Shown here one piece after another: positions 1 through 12,500 of a stretch of DNA of 64,000 bases. Every line of letters begins with the position of its first letter. Position 1 is the stretch's first letter. Made by a program: the position numbers and the translations under genes. This DNA comes from Trichopria drosophilae (taxonomy: Eukaryota; Arthropoda; Insecta; Hymenoptera; Diapriidae): assembly GCA_030407085.1 (NCBI GenBank), contig CM059586.1:101879501-101943500 (forward strand), written 5' to 3'. Under the pieces are notes generated by a model. That model saw nothing but the letters and a program-made list of their open reading frames with translations, ran no database searches and was not told the DNA's origin.

Positions 1-250
1 ACGGTCGATGTCTGTGTGTTGTTTCTGGCTGGCAATAAGAGGGAATGTCCCAGCTTCGCGTCCCGCAAATAGTCCAGAAAACTCTAATGAAGACGTGCCA
101 AGAGTTTATCTTAGAAGAAGCCAGTCCGCGACGATTGGTCGCTCCCCAGGGGTTGACGATTTCCTGCACGCTACGGATCTGTTTCGCTCTCTGCCAAATT
201 GATTCGCTCCGATTTCTACATCGTACCAACCCGGAGAACCCCAAAATCCC
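1..250. other. GC-richer island, no recognisable gene
   Basis: This stretch has mixed base composition and almost no A or T runs, unlike the AT-rich DNA after position 260. Two short overlapping plus-strand frames cross it. Neither has a domain, signal peptide or codon bias that I can recognise, and they read the same bases in different frames. I infer a conserved non-coding island, or the edge of an exon lying outside the window. Confidence 0.25.
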
Positions 251-1053
251 TAACGAACAGATTTTACTCTAGACTTTAATGACGTCGAAGTAATCATTTT
301 TATATTTAATGTAGTCATTATCATTTCAAATTCTGTGTCATGATTATAATTATCCTAATTGAAATTGAAATGATGACATGATATCACGTATTATTTTTCA
401 TCATTGTTATTTTCCATTTCTAACATGTTAGAAGTCATGGGCAATTACTATAATGAACACTTAAAGGATAACTTGATTCGTTACTGAAAGACTAGTGATT
501 TGAGAGTACAGGTACCAGTGATTAGAAATCTATTATTTTATCAGCTATGATTATTGTCCTTACCGATATAGGATTAGCGTTTGATTTGATTGTATTCAAC
601 AAAATTGCGATCATTATTGTGGTTCCTGCATAATGGTTGTCACTTGATGCTGTTTATGCCTTTAAGTATTCTGGATTTCGTGATAATAACAGTAAATCTT
701 CTGCACAAGCTTGCACAACATTGAATAGTAAGTAAACAGTTTATTGTTAAAAATACACCATTTTATGTTTGTAGGTTTACGTGCTCACTATTTTTCCGAC
801 CGTTGATAAATATGTATGCACAAATTGTAACAAATTTTCAATCTGCAAGTACATCTCAGAGACATCGATTAGCGTGACAATTGATATCTTTATTTTGCAT
901 TTAAGACATTCTTATGAAGGCACAGTGGCATTAATACAGACTCCACATATACTCTTTGAGAAATTTGAAACCACAACAAAAAGCGCTGATAGAAATTCAG
1001 TCCTGTTTTATCGTATGCAGTCAATTTTCTATGTTACGTACTTTAAAACTATA
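251..1053. other. AT-rich DNA, nothing recognised
   Basis: Unique-looking AT-rich sequence. One 98-codon frame (781-1077) runs into the following transposon end and is not convincing as a gene. No repeat or RNA gene was seen. Confidence 0.5.
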
Positions 1054-1323
1054 TACAGTAAAACCCCGCTTACTTGAACAGGGTCGAGCCAGTATTTCCC
1101 CTCCGACCCTGTTTATTTGAATGCTAACAGTTGTCCCCACTTCTCGCGCAATATGGGTATATTCCGGAGTGAGTAGCGCACGCGCAGTGGAATTTGCATC
1201 CGCGTAAGAGCGAGTTGTGGGGGTAAGGGGAAGTAGAAATCGTTCAAATAAACGAGGTTATTTTGTTCAAATAGACGGGGTCTTCAAGAAAGCGAGTATT
1301 CAAGTAAGAGGGGTTTTACTGTA
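1054..1323. mobile_element. pogo/Tigger-like MITE with TA ends
   Basis: The ends are inverted repeats: CAGTAAAACCCC, one variable base, then CTTACTTGAA on the left (from 1056), with its reverse complement ending at 1321. About 22 of the first 23 bases match. Both ends are flanked by TA (1054-1055 and 1322-1323), the target duplication of Tc1/mariner and pogo elements. TIRs starting CAGT and running into a C-rich block are typical of pogo/Tigger. The 266-bp inside is GC-richer, has no transposase frame, and carries short motifs of the form TTCAAATA-RACG near the right end. It is non-autonomous. Confidence 0.8.
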
Positions 1324-4300
1324 CAGCAGAAATGTCCATAAACTAAATAATAACTATCCACAAATCAGTAAATCAGTTTTTTGTTACAAAAATAGAAGAG
1401 ATAATTGAATTGAAGTTCACATATTTGTCTAAAGATTCTACTTAATAACTGTTCAGGAACACTATTCAAAATATTCATGAAATAAATGTGGATTGGAGAA
1501 GGACGCATATCAAATACAGCGAACTGTTTACAATCCTTAACGTATGTTGTTTACGTTTCAAAGTTGTTATTCATTTCATTTCCCGCGGTTCTTGAAAAAT
1601 TGTACCTTGCTATTAAATTAGAAGACAATAATAAGTATCTCGTGAATATTCGATTGGTAAGGATCGCCCGTGTGCATTGTGTCAATTTATTGAAAGTATG
1701 CAAATATGATTTTTAAATTTTCTATTATATCTACATTAAAACTGGACAAAAACTGTCCATGATTTATCCGAAAAATATTTCTAATACATTTTGTTCCACG
1801 TTGATTTTTTTTCTAATTTTGTGAGTTAAACATTAACATTTGATTAAGTAAAGTAGGATTACCTATAAAAATCGTGCACAATGTTTCAATCCTTAAAAAA
1901 GCACTTAAAAGAACTATAGCCCCAAAATGCATAAATACCGGATAGATAATGTATAAAAAATTTACCAGAAATGGATAAAACACGTGCAAATTATCTAGAT
2001 CATCATTGAAAAACTCCAATCCAGATACTAGTAAAATTTTTGCAAAAAATCGGGACTTGATGAGTTTATGAGTTTTAAATATTCCGAATGATACATACCT
2101 AGAAACTTGACAGAAACTGTACAAGATTTCCAATTGGTAACTGGCCAAGATTATTGACCACAAACTGCCAAATGTGCAAGTTTATTAGCCAAAAGCTGGC
2201 CAGAATATAGGCGCAATTTCTACCATAGTAGTAAGTATTTTTAAAAATAAACGTAAAAAAATGAAATGCAAGGTTTATCGTTATTTTTGTTAGAATTAGT
2301 TAAAATTAGTTAAGCCTCTGCAGTCTTATGTTTAAATGTGTCAGCAGCGCCACTACGTTTAGTATATGTAAATAGAGTCAACAAAACGATTTCACTATGA
2401 TCTACACGCCCAAAGATGATATTGATGATGTGCTGTAGGAAAAACTGTTTTTTCTTTGCGAGTTACGTTTCGAAAATCTATAATTATATTGAAGTGCTCT
2501 CATTTCAAGACTATGTGAAGCACACACTTCTCGCAGGTCTCAACATTTTTTATTTCTGGTTAACTATAAAAATATGTTTATACTTTTTAATCTACAAAGA
2601 CGGACCAAGAGTCCAAAAAGATGGTAAGAGCAGACATTTTTAAGCAATGTACACGTCAAATTAATCAATTTACGTTCATTTGGTTTCTTAAAGTCGCTTC
2701 AAAATCTCAGATATCCAGATAATACTTCATGGGCACCAATATTTACTAATATTTTACTTATTTTAAACCGTACATTTATTTACCAATATAAATATAAATT
2801 ACTCTTTCTCTCACGTACACCTGAGTTAAAAAGTTCTGTGGATTTGTCCACATGTTCTGGGACGCATGTGAGAATATCATCATAGAAGAAGGCAGGGGAG
2901 GAGGGTTTAAAATGGAATTTCTGTAAAATTTTGTATTGTAATAAATTAAATATAACAACTTTTTGCGTTTTCCTCAATTTCCAATGCTTACAATGTTCTT
3001 TAATGCATGTTTTTAATCGCGTTTTCATAGTTTGGAATACATAAATCCTGTCGCAGTGTAGTTAAAAACATGCATGAAATTTGTTACCAGGATACTTTTT
3101 CTATACAGTTATTACACCCAATTATACATTAATATGTATATTAATACATATATATGTCTTTCAATCCTTTAATTTGTCCGATGTAAATTTTTAGTATGAA
3201 ATTACTGCTTACTTTTGCGAATTTAAATATTCCTATCGTGTTGATACCACACGGACAGTTTTGAAAATTATCTGAGTCATACTGAGACTTAATTTATTGG
3301 AGTTTTATTTCTTTATAGTTAGCTAAATCAAAATTCAATATAAAAATTTAGTAATGTTTTACCTAATAGATCAAAGCTATTACATCCAAATCATATATAA
3401 GTAACGAAATACTGTTAGCCCATAGATCTTTTTGTTCATTATTGTTGCAAATAAAAATATCAGATCGCATAGTTTTCATGTTGAATAAAGTATAAGAAAA
3501 AATATAAACTATTTGGAAAACCAATAATAATATTACATTCATTTTGGTGAAATTTAGATGCATTCCTTCGAATATGTGTATCTATCAAACAAATTTCCTT
3601 AGTATTTCTGAAATGTAATGGTGTTAAATTATAATGATTCTGACTAAAATTAAATCTCGAATAAAGATAGCATTTGGGATGAAAACAAAAGAATGTAACA
3701 CGTAGACTGATAGATCATGTAATTTAATAGTTTTTATTTGAATGTTGCATCTCTCTGTGTAGTAGCAAATCAAAAGTAAAGTAATTAATAGGTCATTTTC
3801 TTAGATGAGTATTTAGTAGCTTTATCATAAATTTAGATGAGTATTCATTAGCTTTATTCCATTTTATTAATTTATGGATGATAATTGTAACATATCTTTA
3901 GTAAAGTCTATCCACATAGTCCAACTGACTACTATAATATTAATAACGCTCAGAGACCGATGTATAATCAATAAGACATAACTAGAATTTAATCAAACTG
4001 ATAGTAAAATCAATAAAATTTAAATCACTGCATATTGAATAAAAATTATCAACTTTATATTGTTGTTTCGGTACTTAAGTGACGCCTACTATAAACAAAA
4101 AGTATTTCGTAATAACAATCGCTGCCGTAAAGCATCCGTTAAACAAATAATCTGCTAACTAAGTTGAAGTTGGTAGATTATTACAAATTATATACAAATT
4201 TTTTTCAGAAATTGTAAGTCAGAGTCTTGTACACATCCCGAATTAATCAATTTTTATTGTTATTATCAATGAGGAAGTTAAAACACTGAGACATGATTAA

Positions 4301-4599
4301 CTCCATCTAAGAGTATATTTAAAAATAAGGACTAAGCTGTAGTTTTTCATGTCTTCAAGGCGTTTTGTGATTTAGAATTCTGCAGCTGCTGTCGGCCTTA
4401 CTCCGATTCGTCCCAAAAATTAAAAATTTAGGCACAATTTTGTACGCTTTAACTGCTAATCCAAATATCGCTAAAATATATTTAAATATGCTATGATAGT
4501 TTGGAACCTTCTTTTCCAAATTTTTTTTTAAGAATAACGTACCATTTTTTCAGAAAACAGTTTTATTTTCATGTTTCAACGTAAAATCATGTATTTTGT
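1324..4599. other. AT-rich DNA, nothing recognised
   Basis: Long AT-rich stretch. A 116-codon minus frame (1813-2163) and some 60-80-codon frames have the composition expected of chance frames in AT-rich DNA, with no motifs. No tandem array, RNA gene or clear transposon end was found. Confidence 0.5.
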
Positions 4600-4758
4600 G
4601 GATGGTAGTCGAAAAACCGACAAATCCAAAAGACGATTAGTAAAAAAAATACATCGGACTGTCATTTTTTTTAATGTCGGTCTTTTAACTCTCCGCTTTT
4701 CGATTGTTTATTTTTAGACTGTCGGCTTTTTGATTTGTCGGTTTTTCGACCCGTACCC
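4600..4758. mobile_element. Foldback MITE, GGRTGCGGGTCG family, copy A
   Basis: The left end reads GGATGGTAGTCGAAAAACC. The right end is its near complement (CGACCCGTACCC, ending at 4758). A perfect 8-bp target duplication TATTTTGT flanks it at 4592-4599 and 4759-4766. The body is built of short units like AAACCGACAAATC on the left and their complements on the right, so one strand folds into a long imperfect hairpin. It has no coding capacity. An 8-bp duplication fits hAT-type or P-type transposases. The other copies lie at 27933-28082, 42895-43076 and 54236-54463. Confidence 0.85.
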
Positions 4759-4900
4759 TATTTTGTATTTTAAACAGGCAACGTTGCAAAAAAATGCAAG
4801 TCTTTTCTGGTCAGATTATTATTTTAAAAACAAAATTGCATTTTCGAAGACATGTGAAGAAAAGGAATATAAAAGTAATGACTATTAATTCTAAATGACT

Positions 4901-5080
4901 CACACGGAGAGAAAAGTTGGAGTTAATTTTACTTAACAATTTTAGTCACCTAAAATGTAGTAAAAACAACTAAATATCAAGTAGCATTTACGAAACGCGG
5001 TTTAGTTTCGTTTTGTTGATTTTACTAAACAGCTTAGTACGGGGGACTTTCTGTTTAGTAAAAGTGACTATTCAATGGGC
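4901..5080. mobile_element. MITE remnant with CACACGGAGAGAA end
   Basis: It begins with CACACGGAGAGAAAAG and contains repeated TTTAGT/ACTAAA motifs in both orientations, for example TTTACTAAACAG and CTGTTTAGTAAAAG. The same start motif and internal motifs recur at 6925-7132. The right terminus is not clear, so the element is probably truncated. ACACNGAGA ends also occur at 9591, 26013, 41772 and 49574. Confidence 0.45.
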
Positions 5081-5219
5081 AGTGTACAATTTTTTCAAAA
5101 TTGAGGAACGGTGAAATCGTTTTCAAAAAATGCCTGCTTTGTGAGGTATGATTATACAATTATAAACATTTATGGACAAAAGATGGAATTCACATTTATA
5201 GCTATGCCGAACGTTATGA

Positions 5220-6135
5220 CTGATTCAACACATTTGTAAATAATCGATCGGAAAATTTCGCGCAAATAAAACACACGATTTCGTTTATAAGTATCGAACT
5301 TTTATTTCTCGAGTTCCGATGGCCGATTCGCAAGCGAGCCTCATATATATATGTCGATTTGATCGCGGACCTCCGATTACATCGACTTCCTAAACGATTC
5401 TGGATTTTTCCAAGCCACTGAGGAGGCAACATCGAAACCAAACAAAAACGAACATGCATCGTTGCTACACAACGATCTGTCACTTTTCTGAATCTGTCAA
5501 CGGGTAGTACTTCCACGTCTAGGTCCTTGGCGCCATAATCGAATTTCAAATTCAAACTGAAATTTCGAACAACTCAAGATTGACGGATTTCTCCGGACTC
5601 GCGACACGAGTTCCCATCGTAGTTATAACAATTCAATACCGTCAAGCCCCGAATGACTCCTTATCGTAAGCGCCGACTTCAAGGCGCCCCGATCACAATC
5701 GGAGACTTCACTACCAAATTCACTAGGAGTCATCGGCCAACTTCGACGGGCCGGGTTAGCCTTCTCTCACGACCCTTGGATTTCTCTTTCACCCGAAAGC
5801 GAGAAACAGGCCCAGTATGACAGCGCTTATTCATCTGCCCTGTCCTCACGACCCTCCAGGCAAATCCATCCAAGGCGAGTGCAAGGACTAACACGGACTT
5901 CTCAATCATCACTATCTCCACCATGGACAACAGGTTCCTTCATCATGTGAAAACATCGCAGCGAAATGAAACATCTATGCAACAGACCAACAGCATAAAC
6001 CCGCTAAACCAAAAACGTCATATTTCTGAAAATGAATAACCCACCGAAGGCACGCTTGCGAATAGACCTGTGCGTCTGCAGCCGTCTTTACCTAGGTGCC
6101 CACATTCGTGTGTGCAATGGCGTGGGGAAAACTGC
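5220..6135. other. GC-rich island, candidate regulatory or 5' exon region
   Basis: About 900 bp of GC-richer, non-repetitive DNA lies between AT-rich flanks. On the minus strand there is a 113-codon frame (5214-5555) and a 66-codon frame (5730-5930). The second starts with a hydrophobic run (SVLVLALALDGFAW) that could be a signal peptide, but no full gene follows. I favour a conserved non-coding island or an unresolved first exon. Coding status is open. Confidence 0.3.
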
Positions 6136-6924
6136 AGAAAAACCCACGCCGAAGTACCGTACTTAGACAAAATATATATATATATATAATCAGTACTAGG
6201 TATCTAGATATAAAATTCCCAGAAACTCAAGTTACGCTCCATTATACTTACAGTGATGTGTCTGTAACAACATTTGATAATGTTTGATAACGCAACTATT
6301 ACTATTCATACATTTTTTTATTTAATTTTGAAAACAAAATAATATACTTGTCATTATTTGCTATTCATATGAGAAATAAAACATTATAGTTCATCGTTTC
6401 TGTAGATTTTTATACCAATTAGCAATGTTAATTGAAACCCTGATTTGAGGTTAATTTGTTAAACTGCCAATCCTAATTTACTTTACTGAAATTACTACTA
6501 ATATGAAAATAAAAACTTCTAAATAGAAAGTTTAAATAGTTTATTAGATTGGATGCAAAAAATATTAATGTGACATGCAATCTAATTGCGTATGTATATT
6601 CAGCAAGCCTCATTATTCTTAATTTACTAATTCATAATATTATAAAATATAACGCACAAGAATTACTTTTTATGATGATAAGTAGTTATTTTCGTTTAAT
6701 CACTTTTACTAAATTTATTGTTCTAGTCAAGAATATTTCTAGTGTCTATTTAACTGCAAAGCTACGGTACATTTGAGGTTATGTACTTTGCTGCATATTT
6801 ATGTATTGCGAAGAAGTAAACGGAACAATGTTTTTGTTTTGTTTTTCTATGGAAATGGGTAATTTAACTCAACCATTTTTTATAATCACGAATTTTACTT
6901 TTCTAAAATGGTCCCATTAATCTT
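6136..6924. other. AT-rich DNA with a short (TA)n tract
   Basis: AT-rich sequence with a short dinucleotide run of TA near 6170-6188. A 75-codon frame (6549-6776) looks like a chance frame. Nothing else was recognised. Confidence 0.5.
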
Positions 6925-7132
6925 TTATATTCTCTCTGTATAATTCCACAGTTTACTGAACAGGTTAGTCCATTTAACCCCAGTCGAGGTTAGTTTTTAC
7001 TGTTTCGTCACATGGACTAAACGTCCGTTTAGTAAATTCTACTACCAATTTAGTCACTCTAAAATGGACGACTCTGTTTAGTAAATCTAACTGACATGGT
7101 AGTAAGATCCATTACGCCCTTCTCTTCGTGCA
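6925..7132. mobile_element. MITE remnant related to 4901-5080
   Basis: The sequence holds several TTTAGTAAA/TTTAGTC motifs in both orientations. It ends in CTTCTCTTCGTGCA, close to the complement of the CACACGGAGAGAAG start at 4901. The left end near 6940 (TCTCTCTGTAT) is diverged and may belong to a nested second copy. Confidence 0.4.
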
Positions 7133-7429
7133 CCTCCAAATGGTTAATTTCTAACCTCTAATTTATTATATACAACCTGCGTTTGCCGAACTTTGTCCTG
7201 TTTTTCGCGAATTTTTTATTCAATTTATGTTTTTTTTTTTCGAAATATTATGTTCGTAACAACAAAATAAATATTTGAAAATTCGTCACGATCATAGTAC
7301 ATCAAAATATATCAGGTGTAAACTTGCTAACATGTCTTTGCTTGACCTCGCATGTCATAAACTATAAATTTAATTTGTCTCCACGGAAAATGAAGAATAC
7401 TGTCAATATTCAGTTTTGTAGGGAGAATC

Positions 7430-7620
7430 TACAAATCGACCGCATTGCTTGGCCAAAGATATAATTGCTCTTAAGGAACTATTATCCACGGGAAGCACTT
7501 TCTCGGTAAATGGAGACCGCAAACCGTGGAGGGACGAGCATTTAAGAGCAATGCGTCCCTAGAGATCGGCATGCGCAAGGCGACGGGGGTAATAAATATG
7601 TATGTACGCATTCGCCATCT
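7430..7620. other. GC-richer island with an inverted pair
   Basis: The sequence holds CGCATTGCT (7441-7449) and ATTGCTCTTAA (7464-7474). The complement TTAAGAGCAATGCG follows at 7542-7555, which would allow a stem with a loop of about 65 nt. No gene was recognised. Candidate regulatory element or structured RNA. Confidence 0.25.
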
Positions 7621-9590
7621 TGGGAATATTCCTGTATTACTTTTGCAGTAAAGTAAGTGCTGCTAGATGATGGAAGCCCTTCGTGAATTGGAGACCACGA
7701 ATCGAGAAAATTCGCAGATCCCGCGTCTGCTCAAATCGAAATCGGCTTACCCAGTACTTTTTTTCAAAAATCACATTGCACACAAATAATCAAAAAATAA
7801 ATGAGAAAATTCCGTTAAGTTTGACATTACTTTGTAGCCTTCAACGTATTCGTACAGGTGAAAAAGGAATTCATCATTTTTATGGAAACTACTAAGAACA
7901 ACGTATCATTCGTGCATTTTCATAATTAATTCGCGCACGTTGATCCGTTTCATAATTCCTCCTATGCTTTCCTTTCACACAGCGTAGTTTGCATTTCTTA
8001 ATTATGACACATTTAATTTGGAATTTCTAAATGAATTAAAAAGCAAAATATAATTTTATTATAATAAAACAAAATAATACGGGAAATGCTTATTAAGAAT
8101 ATTAATTTTACATGCTAATTTTGTTATGAGCTTTTGATTAAATTTTTAAAAGCCAACTTTTAATTAAAAAAATATTAATTGTCAAAATAAATTCCGTGAA
8201 TATTTATTCTGCATTCATATTTATTGCACAATTATCCTTCGAAATTAAAACTGTCAGAAGCTGACTGTTATTTCTTTGACAAAATTTGAGTAAATTTTGA
8301 AAAATCGATTAAAATTTATTTCAACCATAAAATGTTAACAATCTAACTTTATTACATGTAAATTATATACACTGCTAATTGCAGATAACAAATAGTGATT
8401 GATATTAAAACGAACAATGGAATTAGAGCGTTCTAAATTTTCTTCGACTCATACCACACAATAAACACATCGAGTGTTTTGAAAGTTTATTGCACTCTGA
8501 TTCAACAAACTTCCGTTAACGATATCGACTAAAACATCAACGATTTTCATTTTAACGTGGTTTGAAATAAATATGTTTTGTTTATTCAACAGATTTCGTA
8601 CAAATTTTTTTTGTTGCTTTATGACTTTAGATCTTGATACGGCCAGTGGCACAAATTGAAATATATTATACTCGTCGTTTTGAGTTTATCATACAGTCGT
8701 ATACGCGCCTATAGGCACCATAAAATGTTCAAAATTATTAAATATTCAAAATTTAAAATAATGTAAAAAACTGGATTTGTACAGTAAAGTGATGCATTTT
8801 TATATTTAATTTGTTTTTTGCAATTTTTTTTATCTTTTTAACACACGAAAGCAATAGTTGATAGTTCTCCATCAATTCTGGCGTACAATGGGTATTAGAA
8901 AGGAATGCGTCATTATCTTCTGACCAAATCACGTTGAAATAGAGCTGGGTTGTGTATAAGACGACGATAAGGGTGTCGACGGCTCATGGGCATCAATAAC
9001 ATTCGTTACCAGCGCACCGTTCCTATGGACCATTTTGTGAACCATTCGTCATTGAAAAATATTGTTATTGGAATATTACGTACGCGATTTCAATTTATTT
9101 TTGCTTTTCTGAACGGAGTTGAGATGGGGATTTTGAAATACTTTCGTAACTTTATACTCCAATTGTAATTATTGACATTTCTATTGACATGGTAAATCTT
9201 ACCTACCATGGTAAAATACAAAAATAATCTGACAAAGTATGCACCTGGTTTTTACATTTTTTTACATGAGATTTCTGATAAAAGTTTTCGGACATTATTA
9301 CCAGTGACAGATTAAAATACAAATCTTTTGATAAAAGAGTAACGTAGGGTAATAAAATTTCTGTAAAATAAAATAATAGCACTTTTTGCACCAAGGGCGT
9401 GAAATGGTCGTTTTACGCCCCCAATGATGATTAGGCGTCCGAGGGCGAAGCCATTGACCAATAATCAATATTTTTTTATTTAGGGGGAGTAAATTGACCG
9501 TTTGTTCCATCACATAAATTAAAGATGTTTACGAATCACTGCGATGCGCAACACTAACTTAGCGAGTTTATTTTTCAATCAGTAATGTTT
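7621..9590. other. AT-rich DNA, one small hairpin
   Basis: Mostly plain AT-rich DNA. At 9395-9420, GGGCGTGAAA pairs with TTTTACGCCC around a six-base loop, followed by a second GGGCG-type motif near 9444. Frames of 60-71 codons here carry no recognisable motifs. Confidence 0.4.
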
Positions 9591-9903
9591 ACACGGAGAA
9601 AAATGACTCCGCTGGATTAGCTGATTCATATCAGCTAAAATTTTCGGCTGGAATTGCCGAAAATATCTGCAATTTTAGCTGTTTTGATTCCGCTAATGTA
9701 GTCTTAACCCTACTCAATTCGCGCTTAGCTCTAAATTTCCGCTACATTAGCAGATTTGTTCCGTTAAATTTGCGGACTTTTTCAGTAAATTTAGCTGAAA
9801 TTATCGGCTATCCCTACGGAATTCCATCAGCTGTCCCTATATGATTAAATTGGTAGAATCTGCGGATTTTTCGGTTGATTTTGCTGATTATTTTTCTCCG
9901 TGT
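9591..9903. mobile_element. 313-bp MITE with ACACGGAGAAAAAT ends
   Basis: The inverted ends are ACACGGAGAAAAAT and its exact complement. They are flanked on both sides by ATGTTT (9585-9590 and 9904-9909), a 6-bp target duplication. The inside consists of short motifs like TTAGCTGA and TTTTCGGC/GCCGAAAAT in both orientations, so the single strand can fold extensively. It has no coding frame and is non-autonomous. The superfamily cannot be decided from the ends alone. Confidence 0.8.
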
Positions 9904-9909
9904 ATGTTT

Positions 9910-11689
9910 CTACTGGAAAATTCGTGTAATACCCCGCTACTGCGCGTTTATTTGTATTTTCGATACAGTGTGCCTAAAGTGCGGCTTTAAGCATTTTTGA
10001 CATTTTTTAGGTGCACTTTACGCACACTTGCATCAAAAAGTTGACTGATCGTCATCAGAAGTTATCTATTAGGGTGGGACGAAAAAGGCGAAGTTTCGAA
10101 AATCGACAACGCCTAGTGCGGAACGTTTGCAAGAACAGAATTGAAATTCACCTGAATTTTTGCAGATTTTTTAAATGCTATTTTCCGATCGCGCAATGAG
10201 CTTGCAATTTAACGTTATTTTTAAATAGAAAAAAAAGGTTTTTCTATTTTTTTCGTATAACTTTTTTGTACACTATTCCTTGAGAAATGGCCCATCACTA
10301 AACCAAAAGAAAATTTGTCGACAGAGCTATTACGTACTGAATGTCAGTCAATTTGTACTCAAAAATGAAAAATTTGTAAATTGTCTTCTTCATGTCACAG
10401 TAACTTTGTTCAAGCACATCTTAAGATTGTCACCCAAGATATTTTGGATAGAACAAGGCTTTCCGCGTAAAATGCCTCCTGATTGATTAAAATATTATGA
10501 AGTGAATCTGAAATACAAAGCTTTAAGTACAGAAGTTATTTTCAAGAAAAATTACATAAGATAACAACCTTTTTGAATTATCATCTACAACTTTTACGGA
10601 TATTTTTACTATTTCCCGAGGAATACATTAAAATTAAGAAAAATCATATTGATTTAGAAATGATTAACATTTTTTTCACAAAAGTTTCGTTTGTTAAATT
10701 GGTGATGGTTACTCCACAAACAGAAATCCGTGTTTAAAATGTAGGCCAAAATAAGAACTTCTTAAAGTTTTATCATTATTACATCATTCTCGATTTACCA
10801 AGAAACACTAATTCCTATTTATATTTATTTATATAGAAAAGAAATAATTAATTTTATATATATATTGATATTGCTTTAGAATGAAAACAAATTTTATTAA
10901 TTGTAGAAATATTCATAATAATTATCAAAATGTTTATCTAGAAATAAATTTTAAACATTTCATCAGTTCCAGAAATAAAATACCATTTATATTATTTACA
11001 TGCACTAAATTTTAAAATCCACAACATCAAGTAGCCATAATTTTACATATTATAACTAATTTAATAATTATTATTAATATTATTGTACTAATATTATTAT
11101 ACTACTGGGCAATTTGTCAAATATAGGTTTCTTCATCGCAACTTTTGAAATGTCTTCTTACCAGTAATCGATATAATGTAATTTGTAAATAAAAAACACA
11201 AAAATAATTAAAATTACAAAAAAAATCATAATTAATAAAAAATTAAAGTATTCTTAAATTGCAGTATTCTAACAGAAACACTCATCTAGTTGACACTCGA
11301 TGAAATAAAAATTATTAAAAATTGTACAATATTGAAAAAGAAATTTAAATGTTATTAACCATAATTGCAATAACTTGAAACAAATCATGAAATTCCAAAG
11401 GTACAGTTTTATTGTAATGTATAACAATTGATCAAGTATGCAATTAAACCTCTCATGAAAATTATACCTTTTCATAATTCAGATAATAATAATTGTATAG
11501 TGCTATCAATCAAATTGTTGCTAAATGTCACACAAAAGATTCACCACAAATGACTTCAATTAATGAAACAAAAATTAATTCAATTTGCTACTAAAATCAA
11601 TCATAGATACGAATTGCATTCGAGTACAAATTCATCATGATAATTTATTCAAAATTTCTGAGAGAATTCAACTATATATCCTCGTAAAT
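9910..11689. other. AT-rich DNA, nothing recognised
   Basis: Very AT-rich, especially 10800-11300. Small frames (62-68 codons) carry no motifs. No repeat with confident boundaries was seen. Confidence 0.5.
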
Positions 11690-11890
11690 TAGGTGCGCGA
11701 TATTTATAATTATTAAACAATAAGCACGCGTACGTGTGCATTCGTTTATAACCATATAGTTGATTCACGGAGGCAACGATGTGAATTCATAGGACGGTAT
11801 GTGGCTTGAAAATCAAAAGCTACTCGAGTTCGGAACTGTCGTGAGAAATATCAATCGAAGCGGTCGCAGTTTAATGACCTCCAATTATCA
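11690..11890. other. GC-richer island, candidate conserved non-coding element
   Basis: About 200 bp of complex sequence inside strongly AT-rich DNA, with no frame of interest. It includes TTTATAATTATT and CCAATTATC, both possible homeodomain-type sites. The regulatory role is inference from composition only. Confidence 0.25.
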
Positions 11891-12029
11891 GAAATGTTAA
11901 TTGTGTTCAATTATATGAAATTTTTTATTCATTTTTATATTTTTTATAATATTCTATTTTCTGTTCTTTTTTTAAACTGTTCTTTTTTTAAAGAGTTTTT
12001 TTTTCATTTTATTCACTTCTTTCCTCCAC

Positions 12030-12500
12030 TTTAACCTGGATTTTTTACTCCTTTAGAATGTTATAAAATAGAAACTCAGCTTGGAAACGGAATCAGCTGT
12101 ATCAAAATTTCTGGAAAAAATAAAAATTTCACCCTCAACCCTTATTTCTCGCCCCTTTAGAATGCTATACAATAGAAACTGAACTTGGAAATAAATGTAG
12201 TCTGCAGTATCAAAAACCTGTAGACGTAAGTTTCTAGAAAAACTAAAAATTCCACCCACATCTCTTATTTTTCCATTTCTCTACTCTACTTGAACCTTTA
12301 TTTTTCAACCCTTTAGGATGTTTTAAAATGAAAACTGAGCTTAGAAATCGAATCAGCAATATCAAAAACCCCTAAATCTAAGCTTCTAGAAATACTAAAA
12401 ATTTCATCCTCAACCCTTATTTTTCACCCCTTTAGGAAGTTGCAAAATGGAAACTGAGCTTGGAAATGGATTGAGGAGTACAAAAAAGCTCATAGAAATA
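12030..12500. repeat. Tandem array, about 120-bp unit
   Basis: Four diverged copies of a unit built on CCTTTAGRATG, then AAAATGGAAACTGAGCTTGG, then TATCAAAAAC, then CACCCTCAACCCTTATTT. The CTTTAG anchor occurs near 12051, 12155, 12311 and 12430, giving spacings of about 104, 156 and 119 bp. Frames crossing it (12053-12259 minus, 12447-12665 plus) are by-products of the repeat. Confidence 0.75.

Noticed and set aside
6170..6190. TATA-box-like run
   Set aside because: It is a plain (TA)n tract without promoter context.
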